From Actinomadura soli (GTDB taxonomy: Bacteria; Actinomycetota; Actinomycetes; Streptosporangiales; Streptosporangiaceae), in NCBI RefSeq assembly GCF_005889715.1, contig NZ_VCKW01000044.1, positions 1 to 44,128 of the forward strand: 44,128 nt of DNA, written 5' to 3'. The position numbers and the translations under genes were made by a program. Of the stretch, positions 27,008 through 35,455 are shown in pieces (position 1 is the stretch's first letter; the number at the start of each line of letters is the position of its first letter). The notes below the pieces were generated by a model. It saw only the letters and a list, made by a program, of their open reading frames with translations, ran no database searches and had not been told where the DNA came from.

Positions 27008-27712
27008 ATGAGCGAGGACGGACGGGCGGAGGGCAGTCCCGTTGGTCGGCGGGTTGTGCTGGGGATGCTCGGCCTCGGCGCGGCGGGCGTCGCCGTGGGG
27101 GCATCCGTTCAGGACGGCGTGAGCCGTGCCCTGGCGCCGGTGGGGCCGATCGGGGACATCCTCCCGGCGGCTGGAGGGTTCCGCTACTACTCCGTCACCG
27201 GGAGCGTGAAGCGGCACAGTGCGGCCACCCACCGCGTGACCGTCGGCGGCCTTGTCGACAAGCCTCAGTCATTCGGGCTGGCCGACCTGGCACGGTTCCC
27301 CCAGACGGTGCTCGACAAGGATTTCCAATGCGTGACGGGCTGGCGCGTGCCGGACGTGCGTTGGGTGGGCGTGGCTCTCCCTGACCTGCTGGACGCGGTG
27401 GGAGTGTCGCGCAGGGCCCGTGCCGTGCGATTCACGTCGTTCGACGGCGTCTACACGGAGTCGCTGACGCTGCAGCAGGCGCGCCGGCGGGACGTCCTCG
27501 TGGCGACGCAGATGGACGGCGAACCCGTCACACACGACCACGGCGGCCCGACGCGCCTCTACGTGGCGCCCATGTACGGCTACAAGTCGCTGAAGTGGCT
27601 CGGCGGCATCGAACTGACCGACAAGGTCATTCCCGGTTACTGGGAGAACCTCGGTTACGACGTCGACGCCTGGGTGGGCCGGTCGAACGGGCGGAACGAT
27701 GCGCCGACGTGA
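27008..27712 (+). CDS. Tat-exported molybdopterin-dependent oxidoreductase (MsrP/sulfite-oxidase type)
   Basis: A 234-residue molybdenum enzyme. The N-terminus has a twin-arginine signal, GRRVVLGMLGLGAAGVAVGA, predicting export folded with its cofactor. The molybdopterin domain shows DFQCVTGW with Cys at about residue 108, the cysteine that ligates Mo in this family, then VPDVRWVGVALPDLLDAVGV and YGYKSLKWLGGIELTDKVIPGYWENLGY. Catalysis could be methionine-sulfoxide or N-oxide reduction, or sulfite oxidation; sequence cannot decide. It overlaps the cytochrome b gene by 14 bases, a natural electron partner. GAGGAG abuts the ATG 27008; TCGAAT lies 6 bases before that, so a leaderless start is possible. 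Confidence 0.88.
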   Translation: MSEDGRAEGSPVGRRVVLGMLGLGAAGVAVGASVQDGVSRALAPVGPIGDILPAAGGFRYYSVTGSVKRHSAATHRVTVGGLVDKPQSFGLADLARFPQTVLDKDFQCVTGWRVPDVRWVGVALPDLLDAVGVSRRARAVRFTSFDGVYTESLTLQQARRRDVLVATQMDGEPVTHDHGGPTRLYVAPMYGYKSLKWLGGIELTDKVIPGYWENLGYDVDAWVGRSNGRNDAPT

Positions 27713-28469
27713 CCCGGCTCCGTCCGAGCGGACCTGGCTCATGCGGTTCACCGTGGCGGAGCGGTCGATCCACCATGTGACCGCGTTGCTGATGCTGATC
27801 TGCCTGGCGACCGCTGCCTGCCTGTACCTGCCGCTGCTGTCGACGCTGGTGGGCCACCGGGAGACGCTCAAGACCGTCCACGTGTGGTGCGGGTTCGCAC
27901 TGCCGGTGCCCATCGTGCTCGGTCTCGCGTCTCGCGCCTTCAGGGCCGACCTGAGCCGGTTGAACAGATTCGCTCCGCACGACTGGGAGTGGCTGAAGCG
28001 CCGCGACCGCAGGGCCGTGCAGGACGGTCGCGGAGTCATTCCCGTGGGCAAGTTCAACGCGGGGCAGAAGCTGAACGCGGCGTTCACCGCGGGCGCGATC
28101 CTGCTGATGCTCGGCACCGGCGAGATCATGACGTTCCCCGATCCCTGGGGTGACCGGTGGCGGACGGGCGCCACGTTCGTCCACGACTGGCTCTTCCTCA
28201 TCGTCGTCGTGGTGACGGCGGGGCACCTGTGGGAGGCGTTCCGGGACCGGGGCGCGCTCAACGCGATGCTGACCGGGCGGGTGGAGCCCGGCTGGGCGGC
28301 ACGGCACCACGCGGGCTGGGCGGACGCCTGGCAGAGGTCGCGGGACGCCGTCCGAAGATCGTCAGGTGCCGGGGCGAGTTCCCAGGTCACAGCGACGAAC
28401 GCCGATCCGGACGGGGGCTCCGGCGACGACGGCACAGAATTTGCCCAACGACGTCCCGATATCTATTGA
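27699..28469 (+). CDS. Membrane cytochrome b (cytochrome b561/FdnI type)
   Basis: A 256-residue membrane protein with about four helices (HHVTALLMLICLATAACLYL; VHVWCGFALPVPIVLGLASR; LNAAFTAGAILLMLGTGEIM; HDWLFLIVVVVTAGHLWEAF). Histidines in SIHHVTA, TVHVWCG, FVHDW and GHLWEAF are suitable axial haem ligands. It resembles the cytochrome b/b6 partners of formate dehydrogenase and related enzymes. It overlaps the molybdenum enzyme gene by 14 bases, so the pair very likely forms a membrane oxidoreductase in which the cytochrome links the quinone pool to the exported catalytic subunit. The C-terminal 50 residues are cytoplasmic and disordered. Confidence 0.86.
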   Translation: MRRRDPAPSERTWLMRFTVAERSIHHVTALLMLICLATAACLYLPLLSTLVGHRETLKTVHVWCGFALPVPIVLGLASRAFRADLSRLNRFAPHDWEWLKRRDRRAVQDGRGVIPVGKFNAGQKLNAAFTAGAILLMLGTGEIMTFPDPWGDRWRTGATFVHDWLFLIVVVVTAGHLWEAFRDRGALNAMLTGRVEPGWAARHHAGWADAWQRSRDAVRRSSGAGASSQVTATNADPDGGSGDDGTEFAQRRPDIY

Positions 28470-28530
28470 CTCTCTCCGCAAAAGCGCTGGAATGGGACAT
28501 CGAGAGGTACCCCGTGCGCGGAGGTGTGCG

Positions 28531-28782
28531 CTGATGCCTGCACTGGCCGGTCATCGGACCGAGACCCGCGACGCGCTCACCCGACGGCTCTGCGAGGAGT
28601 TCGCCACCTTCCACGCGGACATGGTCCGGCGGTGTGTGGCCGACGTCCAGGCGTGCATGGCCCACCTCGGTCTGGAGGCCACGCCCACCAGCGTCGAACG
28701 GATGGCGCGTGAGCATCTCACCGGCATTCTGAAATCGGAACCGCCCTCTGGACGCGCCCCGGTTAGCGGAGTCGACGGCTGA
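28531..28782 (+). CDS. Small helical protein (three-helix-bundle dimerisation type)
   Basis: An 83-residue protein, MPALAGHRTETRDALTRRLC. The core, LTRRLCEEFATFHADMVRRC, VADVQACMAHLGLEATPTSV and ERMAREHLTGILKSEPPSGR, resembles small actinobacterial proteins annotated as having a three-helix-bundle dimerisation domain. GGAGGTG lies 7 bases before ATG 28531, favouring this start; an in-frame ATG at 28492 would add 13 residues. It follows the cytochrome gene by 61 bases and could be cotranscribed. Function unknown; three cysteines are present. Confidence 0.68.
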   Translation: MMPALAGHRTETRDALTRRLCEEFATFHADMVRRCVADVQACMAHLGLEATPTSVERMAREHLTGILKSEPPSGRAPVSGVDG

Positions 28783-28871
28783 GCAGCCCCTTCGCGTGTC
28801 CCAGGTCGCCGCCGTCCCCTGTTCGGACGTGTCCTGGACAGCGCCCGCGGCTGATCTGAGAGGCTAGAAGG

Positions 28872-30500
28872 GTGAATCCCCGCCGCCACCACCGTTCCTC
28901 CGGGGAACCGGGCCGAGAGGGATCGCCACCCCCCGACGAGGTCACCGCGATCTTCGATGGCATGCTGCAGCATGCCCGCGAGCTGCTGGCCGTGCGCAGC
29001 CCCTTGGACGCGGAGCTCATCGTCAGCGAGATCCTCGGCTCGTGGTGGGCGAAGCGGGTGCCGGACGGCGACGTCGAGGAGATCATCGGCGAGGCACTGG
29101 TCGCCCACGCGGGGACGGTCGGAACCCCGGCCGCGCTGGCGCTGCTCATCGGAATGGCCTACATGGGCACCCCGCGCCAGGCCGCCATGGCCGAGCGCGC
29201 GGCGCTGGAGCTGATGGGCAACGGCGTCGCCAGGCCGGGTTGGGCCGACCGCGTGGGGATGGTCGCTCCCGAGGAGTGCTTCGTGTCCAGGGACGTCTAC
29301 GGCGACCAAGACTCCATCGTCTGCACCTACACGTATGGAGGCACTGAACGGCACGCGCTGGTCATCCTGGTCGATCGCAACAAGGCCGGGGCCGTCCCGT
29401 CGGCCAGCGGCCAGTTCGCCCCCGTCGCGCGTGTGGGGCGGCCGCCGATGCCCGGGATGGTCAGGGACGCCTGGGTGTCGTCCAAGGTCGACACGCTCCT
29501 GGACCATTGCCGCCGTGAGGGACGCGACAACCCGCTGATGCGGTTCGAGCCCCTCGACTCGCGGGACGCCAGGGCGCTGCTGCAAAGCGCGCTGGACCTC
29601 ACGGACGACACCGACGACCCGCCGGTGAACGAGAACTTCGGCTCCTATCACGCCTTCGTCCGCGCGCGCGTGGACATCTTGCCGCCGGGTGGGCGCCTCC
29701 CCCAGCCCCCGGTGTACGGACGCGACAGGCGAGCGACGATCGCGGCGAGGTTCCTCGCGTCGGACGAGGCCGAGGGTCTGTCCGACCTTTCCGCGGCGAG
29801 CCGGTGCGTCGACCGCATCATCGACTACGGCTGCACCCACGACTTCGGGCGGCCGTTGCGGGTCAGCCCCGTCAAGTGCGAGATGTTCCTGCTCGACTGG
29901 CTGCCGCGGAAGGTCCTGCTGTCCCCGACCGAACAGGAGGCCGTCCCTCACGTGCTGGCGGCGTGGGTTCGGTGGGCGGGCAAACGCACAGGGCTGCCCG
30001 AGGAGGGCATCAGGGCGACGCTGGACGCCCTCTGGGACGCCACCGCGAAGTTCGCCGAGGCCTACCGCGACCCGTCCGCGTTCGGTCTCGACCGTGATCT
30101 GGTCGGCCGGCTCCTGCCCGACGGCGACCTCGAGGCGCTGCCGCGGCGGGCGTTCGCCCTGCCGTTCCTGTCCGGCACCCACAGGCGCTCCGGGCGGCAC
30201 GGTTTCATCAACCTGTCGACCCTGGATCCGGCCGACCGCGACGACCGCCGCGTCATCCTGGAGTTCGAGCACCCCGGCGCGGACGAAGAACACCTGAACG
30301 CGCACGAACGCCTTGCCGAACGTCTGTGGGACGGGGAGCCCCCGCAGCTGTGGGATACCGCACAATCACTGCTCGACATCGGTTACGAACGCCACGAGAT
30401 CCTGCACAAACTCATCGACGTCCTGGACCGCTGCGGAGAAGATCCGGAGGCTCTCCGCGAAGCCTTGCATGTGCTGCGTCACGAACCCCCACCGGAGTGA
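28872..30500 (+). CDS. Large soluble protein with a DUF1841-like C-terminus, unknown function
   Basis: A 542-residue protein starting at GTG 28872 behind AGAAGG. No signal peptide or membrane segment. The first half is helical with repeated Asp/Arg patches (GMLQHARELLAVRSPLDAEL; GTPAALALLIGMAYMGTPRQ), and a middle portion carries CTYTYGGTERHALVILVDRN. The last 70 residues (NAHERLAERLWDGEPPQLWD to GYERHEILHKLIDVLDR) resemble the DUF1841 domain found in small bacterial proteins. I do not recognise the whole. It precedes the two TY-Chap/SseB paralogues in the same direction, separated by 103 bases with no gene, and may belong with them. GC bias is strong and uniform. Confidence 0.7.
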   Translation: MNPRRHHRSSGEPGREGSPPPDEVTAIFDGMLQHARELLAVRSPLDAELIVSEILGSWWAKRVPDGDVEEIIGEALVAHAGTVGTPAALALLIGMAYMGTPRQAAMAERAALELMGNGVARPGWADRVGMVAPEECFVSRDVYGDQDSIVCTYTYGGTERHALVILVDRNKAGAVPSASGQFAPVARVGRPPMPGMVRDAWVSSKVDTLLDHCRREGRDNPLMRFEPLDSRDARALLQSALDLTDDTDDPPVNENFGSYHAFVRARVDILPPGGRLPQPPVYGRDRRATIAARFLASDEAEGLSDLSAASRCVDRIIDYGCTHDFGRPLRVSPVKCEMFLLDWLPRKVLLSPTEQEAVPHVLAAWVRWAGKRTGLPEEGIRATLDALWDATAKFAEAYRDPSAFGLDRDLVGRLLPDGDLEALPRRAFALPFLSGTHRRSGRHGFINLSTLDPADRDDRRVILEFEHPGADEEHLNAHERLAERLWDGEPPQLWDTAQSLLDIGYERHEILHKLIDVLDRCGEDPEALREALHVLRHEPPPE

Positions 30501-30603
30501 ACTCCCGGTTTGCACGCGGCGTCCCCGGCGGTAATCATCGGTTCTCGGGCATGGTCTCGCGGGGGCCCGGGGGGCCGGCCTCCGGTCGTAGGGAGTGATC
30601 TTG

Positions 30604-32100
30604 TTGGAGTGGTCCGAGTTCGCCCGGCGGCTGGGTCGTGAGCTGGCGGGTCTCGAACGGGACACCATCCTCATCGTGCGGGAGCGCGATGAGAGCCGGC
30701 ACTATGTTCAGGCCATGCGCGAGCCGGACCGACTCTACGCCGAGGCCGTCAGCAACAACTTCCTCGAAGGGCCGCTGCTGCTCACACTGGCCGACGAGGA
30801 GGTCATGAGCGACGCGGGCTGGCGCCCGCCCGCCGAGCCCGCCCCGCGCAACTGGTGGACGGAACTGCCCGAGTTCGGCGCGCCCGGCGGGATGCAGTCG
30901 GTGACCGGCGGCGACTTCTCGCGGCTGGCCGACGTCATGGTCACCGCCCTGCGCGACGTCCAGGGCGTCAGGCGGCCGTCCGACCTCGTGTACGAGTCGT
31001 TCCACCGGCACGGCACCGGGCTGATCGAGTTGACCGACTTCGGCATCGACGTGGCTGACCCGTCGCGCGTGAACAAGCGCCGATCCTCGACCGGCCGCGC
31101 GCCCGGCGGCGACGTGCTCGCGGAGGCGGGCTCGCTTCCCTCCGGGACGCCGCCTAGGGGGACCTACATGCCGCCGGAGGGCCTTCCGAGCGCGAACGCC
31201 GATCTGCTCGAACCACGCCTGGCCGAGGCCAAGGCGAACGGCGACAACAGCGCGTACTTCAGGCTGCTGGCCAACGCCGACCTGGTGCTCCCGGCGACGG
31301 CGCCCGCAGTGGAGGATCCCGACCGCGCCGAGTTCCCCACCATCACGATCGGCAGCAGCACCTACGTCACGGTGTTCACCTCGCCAGGGGCCCTGGCCCG
31401 CACCGGCGACCGGCACCCCGGCCTCTACCGGCGCACCTCGTTCGCCCGGCTGGCGTCCGCCTGGCCCGACCCCACCTGGCGGCTGGCGATCAACTGGGGA
31501 TTGCCCAGCGAAGTCCTTCTGGACTCGTCCGTCGTCTCCCGCATGGACGCAGAGGCGAGCGCGGCGCCGTCCCTCGCGCCGGACGTGCCCAACCCGTACG
31601 GGAAGGTCGACCCCAACGCGCTCGCCGGGCCCAACCCCGTCGCCGGTGGGTCGATCCCGGCGGCCAACGGCTCGGCTCCTACCGTCGACCGGCCGCATGA
31701 GAACTCCCACACCGCCATCGACCCGTACACCACTGCCGATCTACGGGCGGCGCTTGGGCCGGGCGACGGTGAGCCGGAGCCCGTCGTGCGGGAGCCCGTC
31801 GTACGGGAGAGCTTCCCGCAAGAGGTCGTCGCGCCGAAGCCCGCCGAACCGGAACCCACCGAGGCGGAGAGCGCCACAGCGGGGAACGCGGCGGCGCTTC
31901 CTCTGGGCGCGCCAACGAACAAGAAGCCCGCCGTAGCCGCGCAGCCGCCCGCAGGCGTCCCGCTCCGTCCGCCCCATGGCACCCGCCTCTGGCGCTCGGC
32001 CGGTGAGGGCGACGAGACGCCGCTCGCGGTCTATGACGCCATCGGCGGCGTGTGGGCACCGGCGAAGGCCGACGCCGTTCCGGCTCCGCGGGCCGACTGA
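30604..32100 (+). CDS. TY-Chap / SseB-like multidomain protein, first paralogue
   Basis: A 498-residue soluble protein. Residues 1-150 resemble the TY-Chap (chaperone-like) domain: LEWSEFARRLGRELAGLERD, HYVQAMREPDRLYAEAVSNN and GWRPPAEPAPRNWW. Residues about 200-310 resemble an SseB N-terminal-type domain: LAEAKANGDNSAYFRLLANA, YVTVFTSPGAL and DPTWRLAINWGLPSEVLLDS. A long Pro/Glu/Ala linker follows to a short C-terminal piece, TRLWRSAGEGDETPLAVYDA. The next gene is a paralogue with the same order. TTG 30604 aligns with the start of that paralogue and has GGGAG 8 bases upstream; GTG 30595 is an alternative. Domain calls are from memory. No catalytic motif is visible. Confidence 0.72.
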   Translation: MEWSEFARRLGRELAGLERDTILIVRERDESRHYVQAMREPDRLYAEAVSNNFLEGPLLLTLADEEVMSDAGWRPPAEPAPRNWWTELPEFGAPGGMQSVTGGDFSRLADVMVTALRDVQGVRRPSDLVYESFHRHGTGLIELTDFGIDVADPSRVNKRRSSTGRAPGGDVLAEAGSLPSGTPPRGTYMPPEGLPSANADLLEPRLAEAKANGDNSAYFRLLANADLVLPATAPAVEDPDRAEFPTITIGSSTYVTVFTSPGALARTGDRHPGLYRRTSFARLASAWPDPTWRLAINWGLPSEVLLDSSVVSRMDAEASAAPSLAPDVPNPYGKVDPNALAGPNPVAGGSIPAANGSAPTVDRPHENSHTAIDPYTTADLRAALGPGDGEPEPVVREPVVRESFPQEVVAPKPAEPEPTEAESATAGNAAALPLGAPTNKKPAVAAQPPAGVPLRPPHGTRLWRSAGEGDETPLAVYDAIGGVWAPAKADAVPAPRAD

Positions 32101-32163
32101 CGCGCATTCGACTACCGTCCGGTAGCATCCCCGGCGCCCCACGGATGTGAGAGTGGACCCCTT

Positions 32164-33666
32164 GTGGACTGGAACGACTTCGCCAAGCGGCTGACGCTGG
32201 AGCTGTCACGCCTGCCGGTCACGTCGTTCGTCATCGTGCAGGGTCCGAGCGGGCTGCCCTACGTCCAGGCGATGAGGTCCGAGGGGCTGTTCGACGCCGA
32301 GGCCGTCGGCAGCGCGTTCCTGCCCCGCCCGCTGGCCCCGCGGCAGGAGCGGCGGCTGCGGGCGCTCGGCTGGGAGCCGCCGGACGAGGAGGAGCGCAAG
32401 AACTGGTGGCAGCAGTTCACCCTGCGCGAGCGCCGTGACCGTCGTGCCCGGGCCGGCCGGGGTGACCGGGTCGACCGGGTCTCGGCGGAGCGTCTGGAGG
32501 CGTCCGCCCTCCTTGCCGGGCTGATGGTCGGGGCGTTCCGCGACGCCTACCACGTCGAGTCGCCGCTCGAACTCGTCTACCAGGCGAGCCGGGCCGGGCC
32601 TGACGGCGGCCCGTTGGCGTTGCCGGGGCTCGGCATCCCGCTGGCCGTCCCCGAACCTGAGAGCCACCCCGAAGTGCATCCCGCCGGCCCATCGGACTCC
32701 GGTCTGGAGACCGCACTCGCGGAGGCGCGGGAGCGTGGCGACCAGCACGGGTACCTCAACCTGTTGGCACGCGCCGTCCTGTACCTGCCCGCTCCCGGGG
32801 GCGCAGGAGCGAGCGACCACCAGTTCGCCACGGCGCGGTTCGGCGGCGGGACGTTCGTCCTGGCGTTCACCTCGCCCGAGGCTATGAACCACTCCCTGCA
32901 AGGGCAGGCCGCGCACCACCGGGAGGCGTCGCTGGCGGAGCTGTCGCGCGGCTGGCCGCATCCAGACTGGCAGCTCGCGATCAACCCGGGCCTGCCGAGC
33001 GCGTCCTACCTGGACGCGAACGCGCTCTTCGAGCCCGACGGGCCGGCGCGCGCCGAACCCGTCCCGGGTGACGCCGTCGCCGCCCGGACGGCCCCCAGCC
33101 CGCCGGAGAGCCCCTCTCCGTCGCCGGCCGAGCCTCGGGAACCGTCCGGCGTTCCGGAGGGCTCAGAGACGCCTACAAGCCCGCCCGTCGCTCCTCGGCC
33201 GCGGGAGGCCGCGTCCTCGACGGGACGGCGCGGGCCCGCGGACGGCGGGCCGCAGGTCGTGATCATGCAGAAGGCGGTGCGCCCCGAGCACGTCCGGCAC
33301 TACCTGGATGGCGGCTACGACCTGGTCGCCGGCTACGTGCACCGGGTCCAGGACGTCGCGGAGCCGGCGACCCCGGCGGCGCTGATCCGCGGGCTCGGGC
33401 TGGTGTACGAGGGCTCGCCGTTCACGCCCGACGACGAGGAGATCTTCGTGATCCGCTGGCCGGCGGTGAAGCCGTCGCTGTTCCCGGGGCCGCTCCACGC
33501 GCCGGGCGACGGCCCGGGCATCCCCGAGTTCAAGATCGAGAGCCAGCGGCTGCCGCACGGCGCCGAGCTGTACCGGCTCGTCGTCGCCGGGACGGAGTCG
33601 CCGGTGGCGTCCTACGACGCCGATCTGCGCAGGTGGCTCGTGATACTGCCGGGAGGGCGTGGATGA
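32164..33666 (+). CDS. TY-Chap / SseB-like multidomain protein, second paralogue
   Basis: A 500-residue protein paralogous to the preceding one: VDWNDFAKRLTLELSRLP, YVQAMRSEGLFDAEAVGSAF and RKNWWQQF (TY-Chap-like, 1-140), then LAEARERGDQHGYLNLLARA, FVLAFTSPEAM and DWQLAINPGLPSASYLDANA (SseB-like, 180-285), a Pro/Ser-rich linker, and a longer C-terminal region (365-500) including AVRPEHVRHYLDGGYDLVAG, DEEIFVIRWPAVKPSLFPGP and ELYRLVVAGTESPVASYDAD. That last region is absent or reduced in the first paralogue. Start GTG 32164. The stop overlaps the next start (ATGA). The arrangement is that of a secretion- or toxin-associated accessory protein; function is unknown. Confidence 0.72.
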   Translation: MDWNDFAKRLTLELSRLPVTSFVIVQGPSGLPYVQAMRSEGLFDAEAVGSAFLPRPLAPRQERRLRALGWEPPDEEERKNWWQQFTLRERRDRRARAGRGDRVDRVSAERLEASALLAGLMVGAFRDAYHVESPLELVYQASRAGPDGGPLALPGLGIPLAVPEPESHPEVHPAGPSDSGLETALAEARERGDQHGYLNLLARAVLYLPAPGGAGASDHQFATARFGGGTFVLAFTSPEAMNHSLQGQAAHHREASLAELSRGWPHPDWQLAINPGLPSASYLDANALFEPDGPARAEPVPGDAVAARTAPSPPESPSPSPAEPREPSGVPEGSETPTSPPVAPRPREAASSTGRRGPADGGPQVVIMQKAVRPEHVRHYLDGGYDLVAGYVHRVQDVAEPATPAALIRGLGLVYEGSPFTPDDEEIFVIRWPAVKPSLFPGPLHAPGDGPGIPEFKIESQRLPHGAELYRLVVAGTESPVASYDADLRRWLVILPGGRG

Positions 33667-34031
33667 GCGTCCGGCACGGCTACTACGCGGCCTGGCACGG
33701 CGCCGAGTACGAGGCGAGCCCGGACGGCGACCTGGTCCGGCTCTACACCGCGCGGCACACCGACGGTTTCAGGCGGATCTCACCGGACCGGTACGTCCAG
33801 GTGGTGCCGCTGTCGGACGTGGACGACCTGCGGTACGTCACGACGCGCTGCACCTGGCAGGGTGAGCCGTTCGTGGTGCTTGGCGAACATGACGGCTGGC
33901 TGCGCGTGGAGCACAGCGGCGGCGAGGCGGCGGTGGCGGAGCGGCTGCGGCTGGAGCTGTTCGACCGTGGCGTGTACCAGGCGTGGGCGTCCAGGCACGA
34001 GGTGGAGGACGTGCGCGAGGAGATCGTCTGA
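33663..34031 (+). CDS. 122-residue protein coupled to the TY-Chap/SseB genes
   Basis: MSVRHGYYAAWHGAEYEASP opens a compact beta-rich soluble protein (DGDLVRLYTARHTDGFRRIS, PLSDVDDLRYVTTRCTWQGE, PFVVLGEHDGWLRVEHSGGE, GVYQAWASRHEVEDV). ATG 33663 overlaps the upstream stop in an ATGA junction, so it is translationally coupled and probably acts with that protein. I recall similar small proteins beside TY-Chap or secretion-type loci in actinomycetes but cannot name the family. It ends the four-gene block. Its Trp/Gly-rich pattern is reminiscent of an immunity- or substrate-binding fold; that is inference. Confidence 0.68.
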   Translation: MSVRHGYYAAWHGAEYEASPDGDLVRLYTARHTDGFRRISPDRYVQVVPLSDVDDLRYVTTRCTWQGEPFVVLGEHDGWLRVEHSGGEAAVAERLRLELFDRGVYQAWASRHEVEDVREEIV

Positions 34032-34060
34032 AACGCGGTGATCGGTGGTAGGTCTTGGGC

Positions 34061-34813
34061 ATGGCGGTCATCGACATCAACGCCGACCTCGGTGAGGGGT
34101 TCGGCATCTGGGAGCTCGGCGACGACCTCGCACTGCTCGACGTCATCACGAGCGCGAACGTGGCGTGCGGCTTCCACGCGGGCGATCCGCTCATCATGCG
34201 CCGGGTGTGCGCGGCCGCCGTCGAGCGTGGGGTGACGATAGGCGCGCAGGTGTCGTACCGGGATCTGGCCGGTTTCGGACGCCGCGAGATGGACGTGCCC
34301 CCACCGGAACTGACCGCCGAGGTCCTCTACCAGGTCGCCGCCCTGGACGGCATCGCGCGCACGGAAGGCGGACGTGTGGCCTACGTCAAGCCGCACGGCG
34401 CGCTGTACAACCGGGTGGCACGCGACGCCGTCCAGGCCCGCGCCGTGGCCGATGCGGTACGGGCCTACGATCCTTCGCTACCGCTGTTGACACTGGCGGG
34501 TTCCGCGGTGCGCGATGTCGCCGAAGGGCTCACTGTGGTCGCCGAGTGTTTCGCGGACCGGGCCTATACGCCGTCTGGTCGGCTCGTGTCGCGCCGTGAA
34601 CCGGGAGCCGTCGTCCATGACCGGGACGCCGTCGTCCAACGTGCCGTGAGGATGGCCGTAGAGGGCACCGTCGTTTCCGTTGACGGCGGAGAGGTCGCGC
34701 TGGACGCCCGTTCCATGTGCGTACACGGCGACACTCCGAACGCGGTAGAACTGGCCCGGTCGGTGCGGTCGGCGCTGTCCGGGGCGGGGGTCGCGCTGGA
34801 GCCGTTCGCGTGA
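34061..34813 (+). CDS. pxpA: 5-oxoprolinase subunit PxpA (LamB/YcsF family)
   Basis: A 250-residue subunit of the ATP-dependent prokaryotic 5-oxoprolinase, which opens pyroglutamate to glutamate. The family signature starts at once: VIDINADLGEGFGIWELGDD, followed by VACGFHAGDP, VTIGAQVSYRDLAGFGRREM and VKPHGALYN. ATG 34061 has TAGGTC 6 bases upstream, so the operon mRNA is probably leaderless. The stop overlaps pxpB (GTGA). PxpA with PxpB and PxpC recycles 5-oxoproline from damaged glutamine or glutathione-like compounds. Confidence 0.94.
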   Translation: MAVIDINADLGEGFGIWELGDDLALLDVITSANVACGFHAGDPLIMRRVCAAAVERGVTIGAQVSYRDLAGFGRREMDVPPPELTAEVLYQVAALDGIARTEGGRVAYVKPHGALYNRVARDAVQARAVADAVRAYDPSLPLLTLAGSAVRDVAEGLTVVAECFADRAYTPSGRLVSRREPGAVVHDRDAVVQRAVRMAVEGTVVSVDGGEVALDARSMCVHGDTPNAVELARSVRSALSGAGVALEPFA

Positions 34814-35424
34814 GAGTGCTGCGCGCCGGTGACGCGGCCCTGCTCGTGGAGACCGGCGACCTCGTGACCGCGCACCGCCTGAACGCCGCCCTGCGTGACG
34901 ATCCGCCGCCTGGTGTCGTGGACGTCGTCCCCGGGGAACAGACCGTCCTGGTGATCGTCGACCCGTCGGCCGATCTGGACCGTCTCGCCGCACGGCTTCC
35001 GCAGCTGCGCCTACCCGAGGACGCGGCAGGAGACGCGGAACCGGTGGAGATACCCGTGGTCTACGACGGGGAGGACCTGGACGAGGTCGCCGCACTCACC
35101 GGCCTGTCCCGCGACGAGGTCGTCCACCGTCACACCACCGCCTCGTACACGGTCGCCTACCTAGGCTTCTCCCCCGGATTCGGCTACCTGACGGGCCTCG
35201 ACCCGGCCCTGCACGTGGCGCGGCGCGAGTCGCCGCGGACCTCGGTACCGGCGGGCTCGGTGGCGATCGCGGGGCCGTACGCGGCCGTCTACCCGTCCAG
35301 CTCCCCGGGCGGCTGGCGGCTGCTCGGACGTTCCAGGCTGCGGCTGTGGGACGTGACGCGCGATCCCCCGTCGCTGCTCAGGCCGGGAACGCGCGTCCGT
35401 TTCGTGCCCCGGGAACCATCGTGA
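34810..35424 (+). CDS. pxpB: 5-oxoprolinase subunit PxpB
   Basis: A 204-residue allophanate-hydrolase-like subunit (KipI homologue). Landmarks: VRVLRAGDAALLVETGDL at the start, PVVYDGEDLDEVAALTGLSR, HTTASYTVAYLGFSPGFGYL (core motif of the family) and TSVPAGSVAIAGPYAAVYPS. GTG 34810 overlaps the pxpA stop (GTGA). Its own stop lies in the first copy of a 17-bp duplication whose second copy holds the pxpC start. Confidence 0.94.
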   Translation: MRVLRAGDAALLVETGDLVTAHRLNAALRDDPPPGVVDVVPGEQTVLVIVDPSADLDRLAARLPQLRLPEDAAGDAEPVEIPVVYDGEDLDEVAALTGLSRDEVVHRHTTASYTVAYLGFSPGFGYLTGLDPALHVARRESPRTSVPAGSVAIAGPYAAVYPSSSPGGWRLLGRSRLRLWDVTRDPPSLLRPGTRVRFVPREPS

Positions 35425-35455
35425 TCGAGGTCGTGCGTTGATCGAGATCGTGCGG
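35422..35455 (+). repeat. 17-bp tandem duplication joining pxpB and pxpC
   Basis: TGATCGAGGTCGTGCGT (35422-35438) is followed at once by TGATCGAGATCGTGCGG (35439-35455), 15 of 17 identical. Copy one carries the pxpB TGA and supplies CGAGG, the ribosome site for pxpC; copy two encodes the first residues of PxpC (MIEIVR). Confidence 0.85.
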
